DNA of 64,000 nt from Amoeboaphelidium protococcarum (taxonomy: Eukaryota; Aphelidiomycota; Aphelidea), in assembly GCA_023515745.1 (NCBI GenBank), contig JALECJ010000258.1, positions 124,001 through 188,000 on the forward strand, written 5' to 3'. Shown in pieces: positions 38,369-49,067 of this stretch (position 1 is its first letter; each line of letters opens with the position of its first letter). A model generated the notes under the pieces. The model searched no databases. It saw only the letters and a program-made list of their open reading frames with translations, and had not been told where the DNA came from. A program made the translations under genes and the position numbers.

Positions 38369-41166
38369 TCATGATAAATTGTAAAACTTCTACAGCCTTT
38401 CTCGCAGCGAAGGGGGAAAGTTGGAATAGTAATTGTCCCACTACGCGCCCAACATATTCTTGACACCGCTCAGTATTGCTTGGAACGCGTCCCGCAAATC
38501 TTATGGAGCAGAAGGATACATTGCCACTGCATCTGCAAACCAGGAAAAGGACTTCAACAGTCCATTTGGGTTAGTCTGAATAAGTCTACAGAATCCACGG
38601 AATGCCGACTCCTTCTCAGCATTAGGCTTTGTCTATCTCAAAGCGCGACACCAAGGTTCAACTATAACTTCCAAATTAGGAGCGATGCTTTCTGGTGAAA
38701 TCAAGCTTAGTCTTCCAATGGTGATGGCAACATTTTCCTGCAGAATTTTTGAGCTTTCTCTATGGAACAGAATAGCTAACAACTGATCAGTCATTGGCTT
38801 TACGAAAGGAACCATTTCCTGGCCATACTGCATGGAAATCTCACCCGCAGCCCAACAAGCGTTATTTACAGCCGACAAATTAGTATCGACCAAATTTACG
38901 CTACTTTACTGAATCAAGACAGGCATAATCTGTGGTAGATACTACTTCAAAGTGGCAAAGGAATGGATCGCCAAATCGCCGATAAGAGCAAATGCACTCT
39001 GACGAACCTCTGGAGATTCGTGGCAAATGCAATGCAGCAACAGATCATACAGAGATGGCTAAACTCTCTAAAGTAACGAAGAGAAATTCTACTGCAGAGC
39101 TTACACTATGCCAGACACCAAATCTAAAGCTACAATCAGGAAATCAATGTCAGGTTCATCCATCTGACCTGGGTTCTACTGATGCATTACTTACATTGTT
39201 ATAGTCTACTTGATCAACTTGATACATCTCTCATAGATTGGGTGAGAGAATGGCTCAAAAGTGGAACCCAAAGCAGCAGCGACAATAGATAAACACTCCA
39301 GCAGCGGGAACAACTGTGGATCGTCATCACTCAATGTGTTCCATCGCACAATCAAAGGTGGCATCAGTAGATTGATATACTCCGGCTTCGCTAAGGCAGA
39401 ACCAACACCTTCAGCAAGAGTTCCAACACTATCCAGCAAAATAGTAACATTCTTTTTTTAATAAACCTGGAACGCTTGATTGAACACCTACAAAAGCTGT
39501 GGTAGATATGGCACCATGTAATCCAACGCTTCCTCCTCAAATACTGACAAAGCACTACATGCGGCCTCTTGAACGCGCTTGTTATTGCTCAGAACGGCAG
39601 TCAGTATGACACTAAGCAAAGGCTCAAAGTACGACGCCTTATTACTTTCGAAAGAATCAATGACAAATCCAGTATAGCGACTTAGAGTCCAGCAAGTGAT
39701 GCTCTTGACAAGCGGCTTAGGATCATTCATATTCTACAAAAGGAATGGCAGTAGCTATGGTAGGTGCGGCTGAATACCTGACATACATCCGTCTGCAATA
39801 GCACCAAGAGCCAATATTCCAGCTTCACGTTATGTCCATTCCGGGCTATTCATCATTTAATTCAAGATTGGCAGTACCAGCGATAATATGGAATCACCGA
39901 ATGAGGAAGCAATAGCATCCAAAGTAGCAGCAGAACACTTTCTTAAATTCCACTCTGCATAAACCTCATCGTCATCTTCTTCATCCTCCTCCTCATCGTC
40001 CTAATCAAGTTCGCCCTCCTCAGCATCCTACTACTACTGCTATTGCTATTTCTGACCATTCTCCACAGCGTGAGTCTTTGCTTTATGATGACGGGGCTTG
40101 ATGTCTTCGGCACGATCAGGAACGTTCTAATCGTCCTCATCCTAATCCAAGATCGCCAAATCATCTTCACTGTACACCATACCTTTCAGAAGCTGTGGTA
40201 AAAGAGTCGGGAGATAGCCTTACATCGCCGTCTACAAGTTGTCCATTTCAGCAAATCTCAACCAAAACTCGCATGCTTCCAAAGACACACTCTCCTCCTA
40301 ATCTTTCATGGCATAAAGCATAAACTCTGCAATGCTGTTCATCTGCGGCAAAAGAATGTCCGCCTTATTGTCCAAGAGCATGACAAACGCTTGGCACACA
40401 AGTCGCCTGACTTCTCCAGCAGTATCTTGAGCTCTAGCTGACAATGCCTGAATATAAGGGCCCATAAATTCATTAAACAACACATCCGACTACCAGATGA
40501 TGAACTAATTTACGGAATTGAGCGCAAAAGTTCGCACTTTCATATTCTACGATCCAGAGAATTAGATCAAGATTGGCAATAGCTGCCTCACCAAGTCAGG
40601 AGCCTGTTCAGTCAACATCTGGCCAGAGTCTTCGCAAATCTTGGAAAGAGAACTGAACGCTCCCTCCACCGTATTATCATCCTTGGACTGAACAAGCTGC
40701 ACCAGGTTACCCAACAAATCTGGCCATTGCTACAGACCAATTTTACTCACCAGCGTGGTAATTACAATACCAACAGTTCCCCTCACCAATGGTAGAGGAT
40801 CACCCAATGAATGAACTGCACATTGCTTGATAAAAGACAAATCTTCGGAAATTTGAGTGCCAATAGAGCGAATGTTATTCTTCAAAATCAATCCAGCAGC
40901 TGCACGCACCTGAGGACTTTCCTGCTTCAACTGCGTTAGAATATGGATCAAGTAATTATTGTACTGAGGTACGGAAGTTTGAAATTCATCCAACTTCTAC
41001 ATTAAAGTGATAGTGGTAATAAATATTAACATACATATGCATTTAACACCCAAAATGATATTCAATTTACCTTGCGCACCTGCATTTAAATGGCATTATT
41101 AGGAGAGTCTGCATTATGCAAGACCTGCAGGACAGTGTTCAGTACTTACTCATTAGCCTGCCACAT
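38369..41166 (-). CDS. TNPO1: transportin-1 (karyopherin beta-2), nuclear import
   Basis: Import receptor for PY-NLS cargo such as hnRNPs, regulated by RanGTP. 907 residues in two exons (41071-41166, 38369-40996) with a 74-nt intron at 40997-41070. Exon 1 gives MWQANEQVLNTVLQVLHNA; exon 2 continues KLDEFQTSVPQYNNYLIHIL, then HEAT repeats throughout (SPQVRAAAGLILKNNIRS, NAGEVRR-type helices). An acidic Asp/Glu-rich loop at residues ~330-380 corresponds to the H8 loop that couples Ran and cargo binding. The C-terminus NYYSNFPPSLRERLQKFY is typical. Length equals human TNPO1 (898) and yeast Kap104 within a few percent. Confidence 0.95.
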
Positions 41167-41452
41167 TGTATACTAATTATTAACGTCAACAACCCACTTA
41201 TTATTACTGAAAGAGGGCAATAAATGATAATTTCAATAGACGCGACGTAGAAAGTATCGCTAGAATGAACGAAAGGAACGATCTCCTTCGCTAAGGTTGA
41301 CATGACGCAGAACGAAACTGAAATAGCAAACGACACCGATGGGCTTATCACGTTGAAAGAAAATGTTAGGCCTCTTAGAAAAAGACTAACTATGACTTGG
41401 GGAAACATTAATTTGAAATCATCATTCACTTTTATACGCATGCATTTGATAT

Positions 41453-42620
41453 TCAATTCTTTCGTATACGATTCAAACGATGTCTTAACTCTTCATCGCG
41501 AGGGTCTACACTTGTTCTCCTTGAATTTGGTTCTGATGCAGCAGTGGATGTTAGCACGTACAACGTATCTCCATCCTTGATACTCAACTACTCCAACGTA
41601 GCATTGAATTTCAAAGGCTCAAACTCGTTAGTGCCACCGTTCAACTTGCCAATCTTGAAGGGTTTCACTGTGCCAATCTAGTTATCCTTTTGCACCTACT
41701 CTGATGGAGTCCAGCATAGATCCAACTGACCGGAAACGTAAGAATCAGCCACAATTTTGCGTTTCAAATCATCAATTTTGAATGTTGAAACACTGAATGG
41801 TTTCTCGGGCGCAGAGTTTCCTGATTGTGCACTTTTACTGATGTCATTTAACACCACAATTACGCCTTCATCATCACTAGTCTAGTCCAATGATTTAATA
41901 ATTAGGCTGTAAGGTGCCACAACCTCCGGCTAATTGAAATATGTTCGCTTCTCTTTTCCTAGAGCCTGAGCCATGATGGCTTATAATTCCATCTTCTTCA
42001 TTTTAGCACCCAGCATCTCCATGTCAGCGCCACCACCTGATTAATACTGAGGTCCATCGTCAACGTCTCCCACTCCGTCTTCCTCCAGGAGGCCATCAAC
42101 ACACCCACGCAGACTATCTTCAAAATGGTCGATTGCTCCAGATCGCATACCCATCCTGTTTTCTCTCCTCTCCAGGCCACCAAAAGTTTCGTAAGCATTA
42201 GCATACGACCACGCTTTAACACCTTCCACTTCAGCCTGATTAACTTTATGATCAGAAATCAGAGTTTGCGTCTTGAGCTCAAGATTGCAAGAGTGAGTCA
42301 AATTTCGATGTTGCAAGCTGCGAAATTTCTATATTTGCTATGCCACTAGCTGGGCACTCACCAGATCGCCCTTCTTCAACAGCCGTTTACATTCGGCAAG
42401 CATCGTCTTCTCTTTGCGCTCCAGTGCCATTCTGTCACGTGCAAGCTCTCTCTAGTTCTTATCAGCGTGTACTTTAGCATCCTTCAATCTGCCTACAAAG
42501 TATAAAGTAATATTCAAGTTGCTATGTGTTGATATATTAATACTTACGATCACGCAATCTCATGCTCGTTGAGTTCACACTTGACACGTTGAAGATACCA
42601 CCAAACATTGAACCATTCAT
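41453..42620 (-). CDS. ESCRT-III (SNF7/CHMP) protein with unusual C-terminal beta-grasp-like domain
   Basis: 370 residues, two exons (42548-42620, 41453-42492), 55-nt intron at 42493-42547. The N-terminal part is an SNF7/CHMP helical core resembling CHMP2/Vps2: NQRELARDRMALERKEKTML, KRLLKKGDLVSAQLVAQQI, KFRSLQHRNLTHSCNLELK. The acidic helix region follows (HFEDSLRGCVDGLLEEDGV). CHMP proteins normally end near 220 residues with a MIM motif. Here ~150 more residues follow (FNQPEVVAPYSLIIKSLDQ, FSVSTFKIDDLKRKIVADS) and end with LEQLSIKDGDTLYVLTS, which resembles the last strand of a ubiquitin-like fold. The two parts are in one uninterrupted exon. The extra domain's identity is inferred from pattern only. 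Confidence 0.75.
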
Positions 42621-43166
42621 TTTATCTAGTCGATATATTTTTTTTTGTTTCTTGGTATTGCTTGCTAGTTGTAGAAATTTGAATAGATTTTAGAAATAAA
42701 AGATAGTGGTCTTTTAATGTAAAACGTGGAAATGGTTATATTTATCTCCCTAGCAATGCTGTTGTGAGGTGTTATTCTGCGCCATGTGAAAGATGGTCAC
42801 TCGGTCATAGTGAATCAAATCATCTACCTTTCAATATATTTATACCTTGAAATGTTGGAGAATACGTATGTACATCACCATAAATAGATTACCAGTAGTC
42901 ATTTGAAGCACTGACATCTTTGTTTCAACTTTTCATTTGAACTTAAGAGAGGATATGTCACCTCACCACTGTCGTCAACCGCAATTACACTATACTAGCA
43001 TGGCATATTCGTAAATTTGATTTGACAATTGAATGTCGCCCAGACTTGGATTATTGTAATACCATGTGCTTAAATGAGTCGAGTGATACGCAATTCATTT
43101 ACAACATTTTCTTCAATCACCTTTACCATCTTCTTTTGTTATAGTTTCTGAGCCGAGTCAGTCGCG
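42621..43166. promoter_or_regulatory. divergent promoter region, ESCRT-III/gephyrin genes
   Basis: 546 bases between head-to-head genes; AT-rich, with no gene of its own supported. It must carry both promoters. Confidence 0.4.
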
Positions 43167-45191
43167 ATGGAGCCATTCAAAATTGCCACTTTGATCATAT
43201 CTGATCGTGCAGTTTCTGATGTCTAATATGATTAAACTTCAGAGAAGGTTAGGGAATGGTTGAATGAATGTCTATAAAATTAAATGCCTTTTAGAATAGG
43301 ATGCTAGTCTTAATGCGCAGATGATAGCAGTTAAATCAGTGCGCGCATATTGGATTTGGTAAATGAAGGATATGACTGGGTAATCACATCTGGTGGAACT
43401 GGCGCTAGTATTAGAGATGTCACTCCCGAGTCTGTGTTACCATTGCTGGATAAGCGATTCGACGCGCTTGAGTAGCACATTAATTAACAGTCACTGAAGC
43501 ATACAACGTTCGCTGTTCTAAGTAGAATTGTATGCGGGCTGAAATTGACGCGTTCCAAATCCAACGGATGCTTGATCACTTGCTTCCCTGGTAAACCAAA
43601 GGCTGTCATAGAGTGTCTTGACGCATTGGCCACTTTTGAGAATTCTGGTGGTAATAGCTAAACCAATTTCAAGGTTCTTAATCATTTATTAAACTTTTGT
43701 CGTGGATCAATGGAGCGTAAGTTTCATCACGGTATGGAATCATCATCAGTTGTAAAGTCTGAAGTCAACTTGAACGCAAAAAATACGGGTGATGACGGGT
43801 GTTCTTGTGGTATTCAAGTTGAAGCTGTAGATAACAGAGCTGATGAGTTGCGATAATTGTCAAAGTATCCGATGGTTGAGCTTACTCATGTTTTGTAGAA
43901 GTTGCGAGATGAACTTACTGCTCTGTAAGGACATCGCTCTATGGCCAAAAAGGTGGTAGACGTATCTTGGCTAAAAACTGGAGATGTCATTAGTGAGGAT
44001 GTGTTGTCTTTATTAAATATACCGCCTGTAGACGTGTCTCGGATGGATGGATATGCAGTATAATTGCCAATTGACTCTAGCGTATAGTATAATGTAGTTG
44101 GTGAGGTAAATTCGGTTTAATTGAGTTCGAAGCCTAGTATTAAACAATCAAGTAGAGATATTATCAAAGTTGCCACTGGCGTTCCTATCCCTGAAGGGAC
44201 TGACGCTGTGATCCCGGTTGAGTATGCGTCGGTTCAGTGCGTTGACAATAATACGCGAGTAAAGTTTGATTAGTCTGCTGTTAAATAGATATAAAAAGGA
44301 AGTCATATCAGAACGAAAGGTAGCGATCTGAGTCGTGGTTAGTTGGTGTTAGCCAAAGGGTAGATGATATCTAGGAGTGGCGGGGAAGTTGGCCTACTGC
44401 ATGGAAGTGGAGTCTCTTCTGTGTCTGTTTATGAATCAATTAAAGTTGGAGTATTATCGAGTGGCAGTGAAATCACGGCGGCAAATAATGATTAGAATCA
44501 TGGCTCATTTCAGGTAAGAGATAGTAATAGACCAATGCTTCTGCATGCATTGTAATAAAAACAAGGAATCGTCGCACTTGATTTTGGACTTTTGGCAGAT
44601 GATCGTCAGATTTTAACACAAGCAATTGAAGATGGTCTCTCTGAGTGTGATGTTTTAATTTCTACAGGCGGTGTTTCAATGGGGGATTATGATTTAATTA
44701 AGCCAATTCTAGAATCTCTGAGAGGTGTTGAGTTGATCTGTGGAAGAATTAATATAAAGCCAGGCCTTCCAACTACTATCGCTGTATGTAGACGGCCTGA
44801 ATATGGTACTGCCAAATTTATATTCGCGTTACCTGGTAATCCCGTTAGTGCACTCACAATGTTCCATGTAATTGTAGGTCCATTTGTAAATAATTTGTAC
44901 CGTTAAACTGATACTCAATTGAAGTCTATGATTGATCGCCTTAACCGGGAGGACAGCAAAAGTATAAAAGTTAGTGAAGAGTTTACTCGTGATAAGACTC
45001 GCCCAGAAGTTGTTCGCTTAACCCGGAATGAGAATAACGCGACTTTTAGAACGACTGGAGTACAAGTCAGCAGTCGATTGCAGAGTTGGGTGGCAGTCGA
45101 TGCTTTGGCGCTTGTACCGAGCTAACTTTAGGTCGGTAGTACCTCAGTTTAAAAAGGTTCTCTCTTGAGGTTGATTAAACGGTTCGACTGA
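43167..45191 (+). CDS. molybdenum cofactor synthesis fusion, gephyrin/Cnx1 type
   Basis: Last two steps of molybdenum cofactor synthesis: adenylation of molybdopterin and insertion of molybdate. 674 residues, intronless, ATG at 43167, TGA at 45189-45191. The MogA-type G domain is first (PFKIATLIISDRAVSD; DWVITSGGTGASIRDVTPES; SKSNGCLITCFPGKPKAVIE). A ~100-residue linker follows, then the MoeA-type E domain (VSRMDGYAVQLPIDSS; VATGVPIPEGTDAVIPVEYA; VGVLSSGSEI; CDVLISTGGVSMGDYDLI; FALPGNPVSALTMFHVIV). The order G-then-E is that of animal gephyrin and fungal fusions; plant Cnx1 is E-then-G. Some Gln of conserved blocks are TAA. It implies molybdoenzymes in the organism. Confidence 0.95.
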
Positions 45192-45272
45192 AATGCGTGT
45201 GACTTGGTTGCGATATTAAAGAAGCTGAAATAGAATGTGAGCTAATAAACTAATATTTTAATGTGCATCTGT

Positions 45273-45800
45273 TCATCCTCTCTTACTACTACTTTCACTC
45301 AGACCACAGTCAATTAACCACACCTTGTTGTCTATATCCAATAAAACATGTTCGATTAAATATCGCCATGATCAACACCAAATTACTCTATACGCCCCAA
45401 AATATTGTCCAGTTAATGCTTGATTTCTTGAGGCTAAACATGGTCACCATCAATCAATTGCATCCCCATGACATTAGAGCCTTCCACTTTTCCATGCAAG
45501 TACAGCTTTGGGATACGATCACCTTGCAACTCTTGTAGAACGTCATAGACTTTTAATTCATTCTTCATCATTTTATGACCAACATGGTTCTTAGGATCAC
45601 AAATCTTGACCGCCATGTCAGAGCCGTCAACATTCCACTTATATACTGATCCGCATTTCCCGCCGCCAATGGGCATGACACGATCCAAGCTAGATATACT
45701 AAAACCAGCTGGAAAGCTGTTTATAGCATTTGATCGAGTATTATATGTATGATAAGATGAGGGTACACAGAAAGACTTTCGAGGAGATGAGGGGGTGGAC
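45273..45800 (-). pseudogene. kinase-like domain of the Crinkler-like locus, copy 2, frameshifted
   Basis: In a frame shifted from the upstream nuclease reading, the minus strand encodes a Gly-rich loop (MPIGGGKCGSVYKWNVDG), an ATP lysine (DMAVKICDPKNHVG), MKNELKVYDVLQELQGDRIP and a hinge-like MGMQLIDGDHV. A catalytic HGD (FGVDHGDIQSN) lies near 45350, and after a one-base frame change comes VLLDIDNKVWLIDCGLSE, a DFG-like end. TGA is at 45273-45275. So all kinase subdomains are recognisable but at least one frame change (about 45347-45350) interrupts them. Sequencing error, an unrecognised short intron, or decay could explain this. Confidence 0.7.
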
Positions 45801-46781
45801 TCAGACGATGAGCTTCGATGAGTGGTTGGATTCCATCAGCGACAACAAGTAACAAAAGCCGCGAAGAACTGATTAACAATCATATGGCTCAGATATAAAA
45901 AGAGATCCAGCTTGAGGACGATAAAGAAACCAAGTCCTCTCATATGTAGTCAGAGCTGCATAGCGGAGATTGTTGATACTTAAATAAGTGTATACTCGAG
46001 TTATGTCGTCAAAGATACTCTTCCCTGCTCTCAGAGGACCTTCTCCAGATTCATATAACACGTCATCATGCCACCAATCTACCAACGTCTCTCCATCAGG
46101 AGGTGTAGGTAAATCCCAAATCGTCTTCACTTCAACGAAGGAATAAGGACTGTTAGTCTTATCTAAATTTTCTTTACAAGCAATATAATCTGGTACACCT
46201 TTAAATTCCGGTATTTGGTTAGCAGCGAACTTTATGTCAGATCCAATATCCTTGAGAAAAAAGTTCATCATGCGTATAATGTTACTATGAACATAGTGGT
46301 CAACGATTTTCTCCGCTTATATCGGCTCTTCGACAGAGTGAAAACTCCGGCGATTAACAACCAAATTCTCAGGATATTTAAACTGATCAGCTTAAACAGA
46401 GAAATCAGACCACAATTCCACTTTCTTAGGAATTCTAGGATTGGCTCTTGAAGTACTAGATTTATTATCAGGTCTTTCGTCATAAGTCACGGGCGGCAAC
46501 GCGAGATTAAGAAAGTCATTCGCGGTAAACGGAGGAGGAGCAGATGCAGAGACCGCCACAGCAGACCCAAGTATCTCCAATTATTCCATCAAATCAATTT
46601 CATTACTCCTTAAATTATTGATCAAGACGGTATGCGGCTACAACAGTATAAAATATTGCTGATTTTCATCCCCACCGACTAAATCCTTCACCATCTATTA
46701 AGCATGAACAAATTTCTTTTAAGCCTCAACGATTTCCAGACGCACGGTGGCCAACTTCTTTTCAATTTGTTATCTGTTCAT
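45801..46781 (-). CDS. Crinkler-like PD-(D/E)XK nuclease-fold protein, copy 2
   Basis: 326 residues, ATG at 46779-46781, TGA at 45801-45803. Same plan as copy 1: helical N-terminus (QQIEKKLATVRLEIVEAQKK), Ala/Pro linker, then IPEFKGVPDYI and PYSFVEVKTIWDLP with PD...EVK of the nuclease motif. Residues 1-130 and the last ~115 are about 93-95% identical to copy 1 by eye; the middle (~80 residues, around NLVVNRRSFHSVEEPIQAEK) is only ~40% identical but of equal length. The frame ends at a TGA shared with copy 1, and the kinase follows in another frame. Whether the two parts are joined by splicing is unclear. Confidence 0.68.
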
Positions 46782-46830
46782 CCGAATAAGGCAATTATGA
46801 TTAGATAGTAAAGTATTTGATCTGGAAGAT

Positions 46831-46839
46831 TTTTTTATA
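46831..46839 (-). promoter_or_regulatory. TATA-like box upstream of copy 2
   Basis: TATAAAAAA on the minus strand ~50 bases before the ATG; equivalent to the box in copy 1. Confidence 0.45.
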
Positions 46840-47121
46840 CTGTATGCAATATGTGAAATCAACTACGGAAAAGTGTAGATAAATTAAAAAAATGGAATTT
46901 CAAATCTGAAACAACTGATCGACTTTTGGGCACTTAGATCACGCAAGTCTCCGTTTAATCTTCTTTCTCGCTCTCTTCCCTTTGTCCCGTTCTGGAGATA
47001 GATCTTTCTCTTCATTCCGCTTTTCTTCCCTTTGGAAAGTCAGTGTACTTTTAACGCTTAAGAAGTTGATTGATTATAAGACCATAGGTTGTTATTCGTT
47101 AATAGATTATTGAAGGTGAAT

Positions 47122-48813
47122 ATGGATAATTCTTAGAATTTAACCACTTAAAGTGAGGCGAACAAGTACCAATTTCGAGAGTTTATGCTCTCAGGTGTAA
47201 CATGTTACTACTTAATTGAAGAGGGGAGAAGTGTTCGGTAGAAACCCAGTGTGTCGTGGGAGGCTTTCCACACTGCGAATATGATTACCGATGCAGAGTA
47301 TGACAAGATTATAAAGTATGCCAAGTTTAGTGTTGGTCACCAGCCTATTGAGCGTTGTATTGAAGATGCTGCACTTGCTAGAGGAATCGACGTTCTGAGT
47401 CTCGGTTAGTCTGTCAATGGTTCAAGTACTAGCTCTTCTGCTGACAATAATTCTGGAAATAACCAAGCAGTGGTACCAGAGATTGAGGAGTATTTTACAT
47501 TATTGATTAGCTTCATGTAAAAGATTGTTCGTGTCGATACTTTGCAGCAGTTGCTGGTACACATGGACGATGTTCTGTATGGTGCAGCGATATCCCCCGC
47601 CCTTGTACATCGGCTGAGTCAACTTAGCAGTGCATCTACTCTCTTCTCTCTCTTATTGAAGTTAATGCTCAAGGATGACACTTTTGTCCAGTTGTAGAGC
47701 TGTAAGCTGTTTGCCGATCTCCTTTCGCTGTGGCCCAAGTCTGTTGCCGAGTTAAAGTTGACTGAATTTCTGAGATGGAACATGTCTCAGGTTCGTCAGT
47801 TCTTGTAGAGTGGAGCGAGTGGTTACGGGAGTAACTTGAAGATTAGCAGTCAGATTGATGTTTATCTGCAGTCGTTGGCGGCTGTATTGCGTCAGTCTAA
47901 GAATCGCAAATTTTTTTGGGATATGACTAAAGGTGGTGATGTTCTGGCAGAGTTATTGCAGCGGTCTGCACCTGGTGGATCAAAAGAGGATTCGCAGTTT
48001 AAGAATCCTCAGCTATAGTATCAGGTTATCGTCTGTATTTGGTTATTGACTCTGAATCAATCTATTGCAGTTCAGTTCTAGACACAGTATAATATCATTC
48101 CGACTCTGGTTGACATTACCAGAAGCTCTATAAAGGAGAAGGTGGTACGCGTTTGCTTGTCTGTGATGAGAAATATGTTGAGCTTTGCAATGAGCCAGTC
48201 GTCTTCAGGCAAGATTATCACTGATGGATAGTTAGGCGGTGTAGATATCGATGGTGTTGGTGCTGGTAGTGGTGAGGATAAGTTGACTAATAGAAAAGTT
48301 CACGATGCTCCAGCATAGACTGGTATTATATCCGCGTTTGTTGGCACCAAGTCTGCCACTATGGTTGATAATCTCCTATCGAGAAAGTGGTCAGATGAGG
48401 ATATTGTCACTGATTTGAAATGGTTCAAGGAGTAGTTGAGTATTGTGATATCCTCCCTCACCGCTTGGGACGAGTACATTAGTGAGCTGCGGTCTCAGCG
48501 TCTCGATTGGAGTCCCGTGCATGACAGCGAAAAGTTGTGGAAGCAGAATGCATACAAATTGCTTGATAACAATGCAGAGCTGTTAAAGTTGTTGGTTTCC
48601 TGTCTACAATAGAGCACTGAGAGCGTTCGTCTCGCCGTTGCCTGCCACGATGTTGCCAAATTTCTCAAGTACTGTGCCAAGCAGGGTAAGAAGTAGTTGT
48701 AGTCGCTTGGAGCCAAGGAGCGTATCATGGAGTTGATGTCTAATAGTGATAGCGAGGTGCGGTATTATGCTCTCATGGCCACTCAGCAATATATGCAGAG
48801 TGTTCTGGAATGA
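47122..48813 (+). CDS. VMA13: V-type proton ATPase subunit H
   Basis: Regulatory V1 subunit that couples V1 to Vo and silences free V1. 563 residues, intronless, ATG at 47122, TGA at 48811-48813. The N-terminal HEAT-type half has WEAFHTANMITDAEYDKII (the family has a Trp/Phe/Ala block here) and ATPase H-typical armadillo helices. The C-terminal half shows the strongest match: RKWSDEDIVTDLKWFKEQL, AWDEYISELRSQRLDWSPVH, SVRLAVACHDVAKFLKY and SEVRYYALMATQQYMQ. It is ~80 residues longer than yeast or human H because of insertions in the middle (Ser/Asn- and Gly/Asp-rich). Convergent with the HMG-CoA reductase gene. Confidence 0.92.
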
Positions 48814-49067
48814 TTTTATGTACAGACATGGATATTCAAAGTGTACGGTCATCATTGGAAGTCTGATTTATTTTACGCTGAATATCAAGGCAAGCATGCT
48901 ATAATCTAATCAGTAGAATGATATTGTGAGAAAATAAAGAGGAATTTTCATTACAATTAAATAGAGCTTCAGTTTAATTAATCGCGAACATTTACACTTA
49001 CACTATGAATGGCCGACTGCTCAGAAGTGAGCCGAAGGCCAACACTCAAAAGATTGTACAATAAGAA

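Larger units (their letters stand above)
45604..46925 (-). repeat. duplicated Crinkler-like locus, copy 2
   Basis: Partner of 29798-31125. It includes the nuclease frame, part of the kinase and ~145 bp of upstream sequence. The kinase continues beyond the duplicated part, so copy 2 looks closer to the ancestral gene. Confidence 0.85.

Noticed and set aside
41302-41580. 92-codon plus-strand frame MTQNETEIANDTDG...
   Set aside because: The second half is antisense to the ESCRT-III 3' end; the first half has no recognisable family and no support.
45801-46781. Calling the Crinkler-like proteins secreted effectors
   Set aside because: No signal peptide or LFLAK-type N-terminal motif is visible; only the nuclease-kinase arrangement supports the family link.
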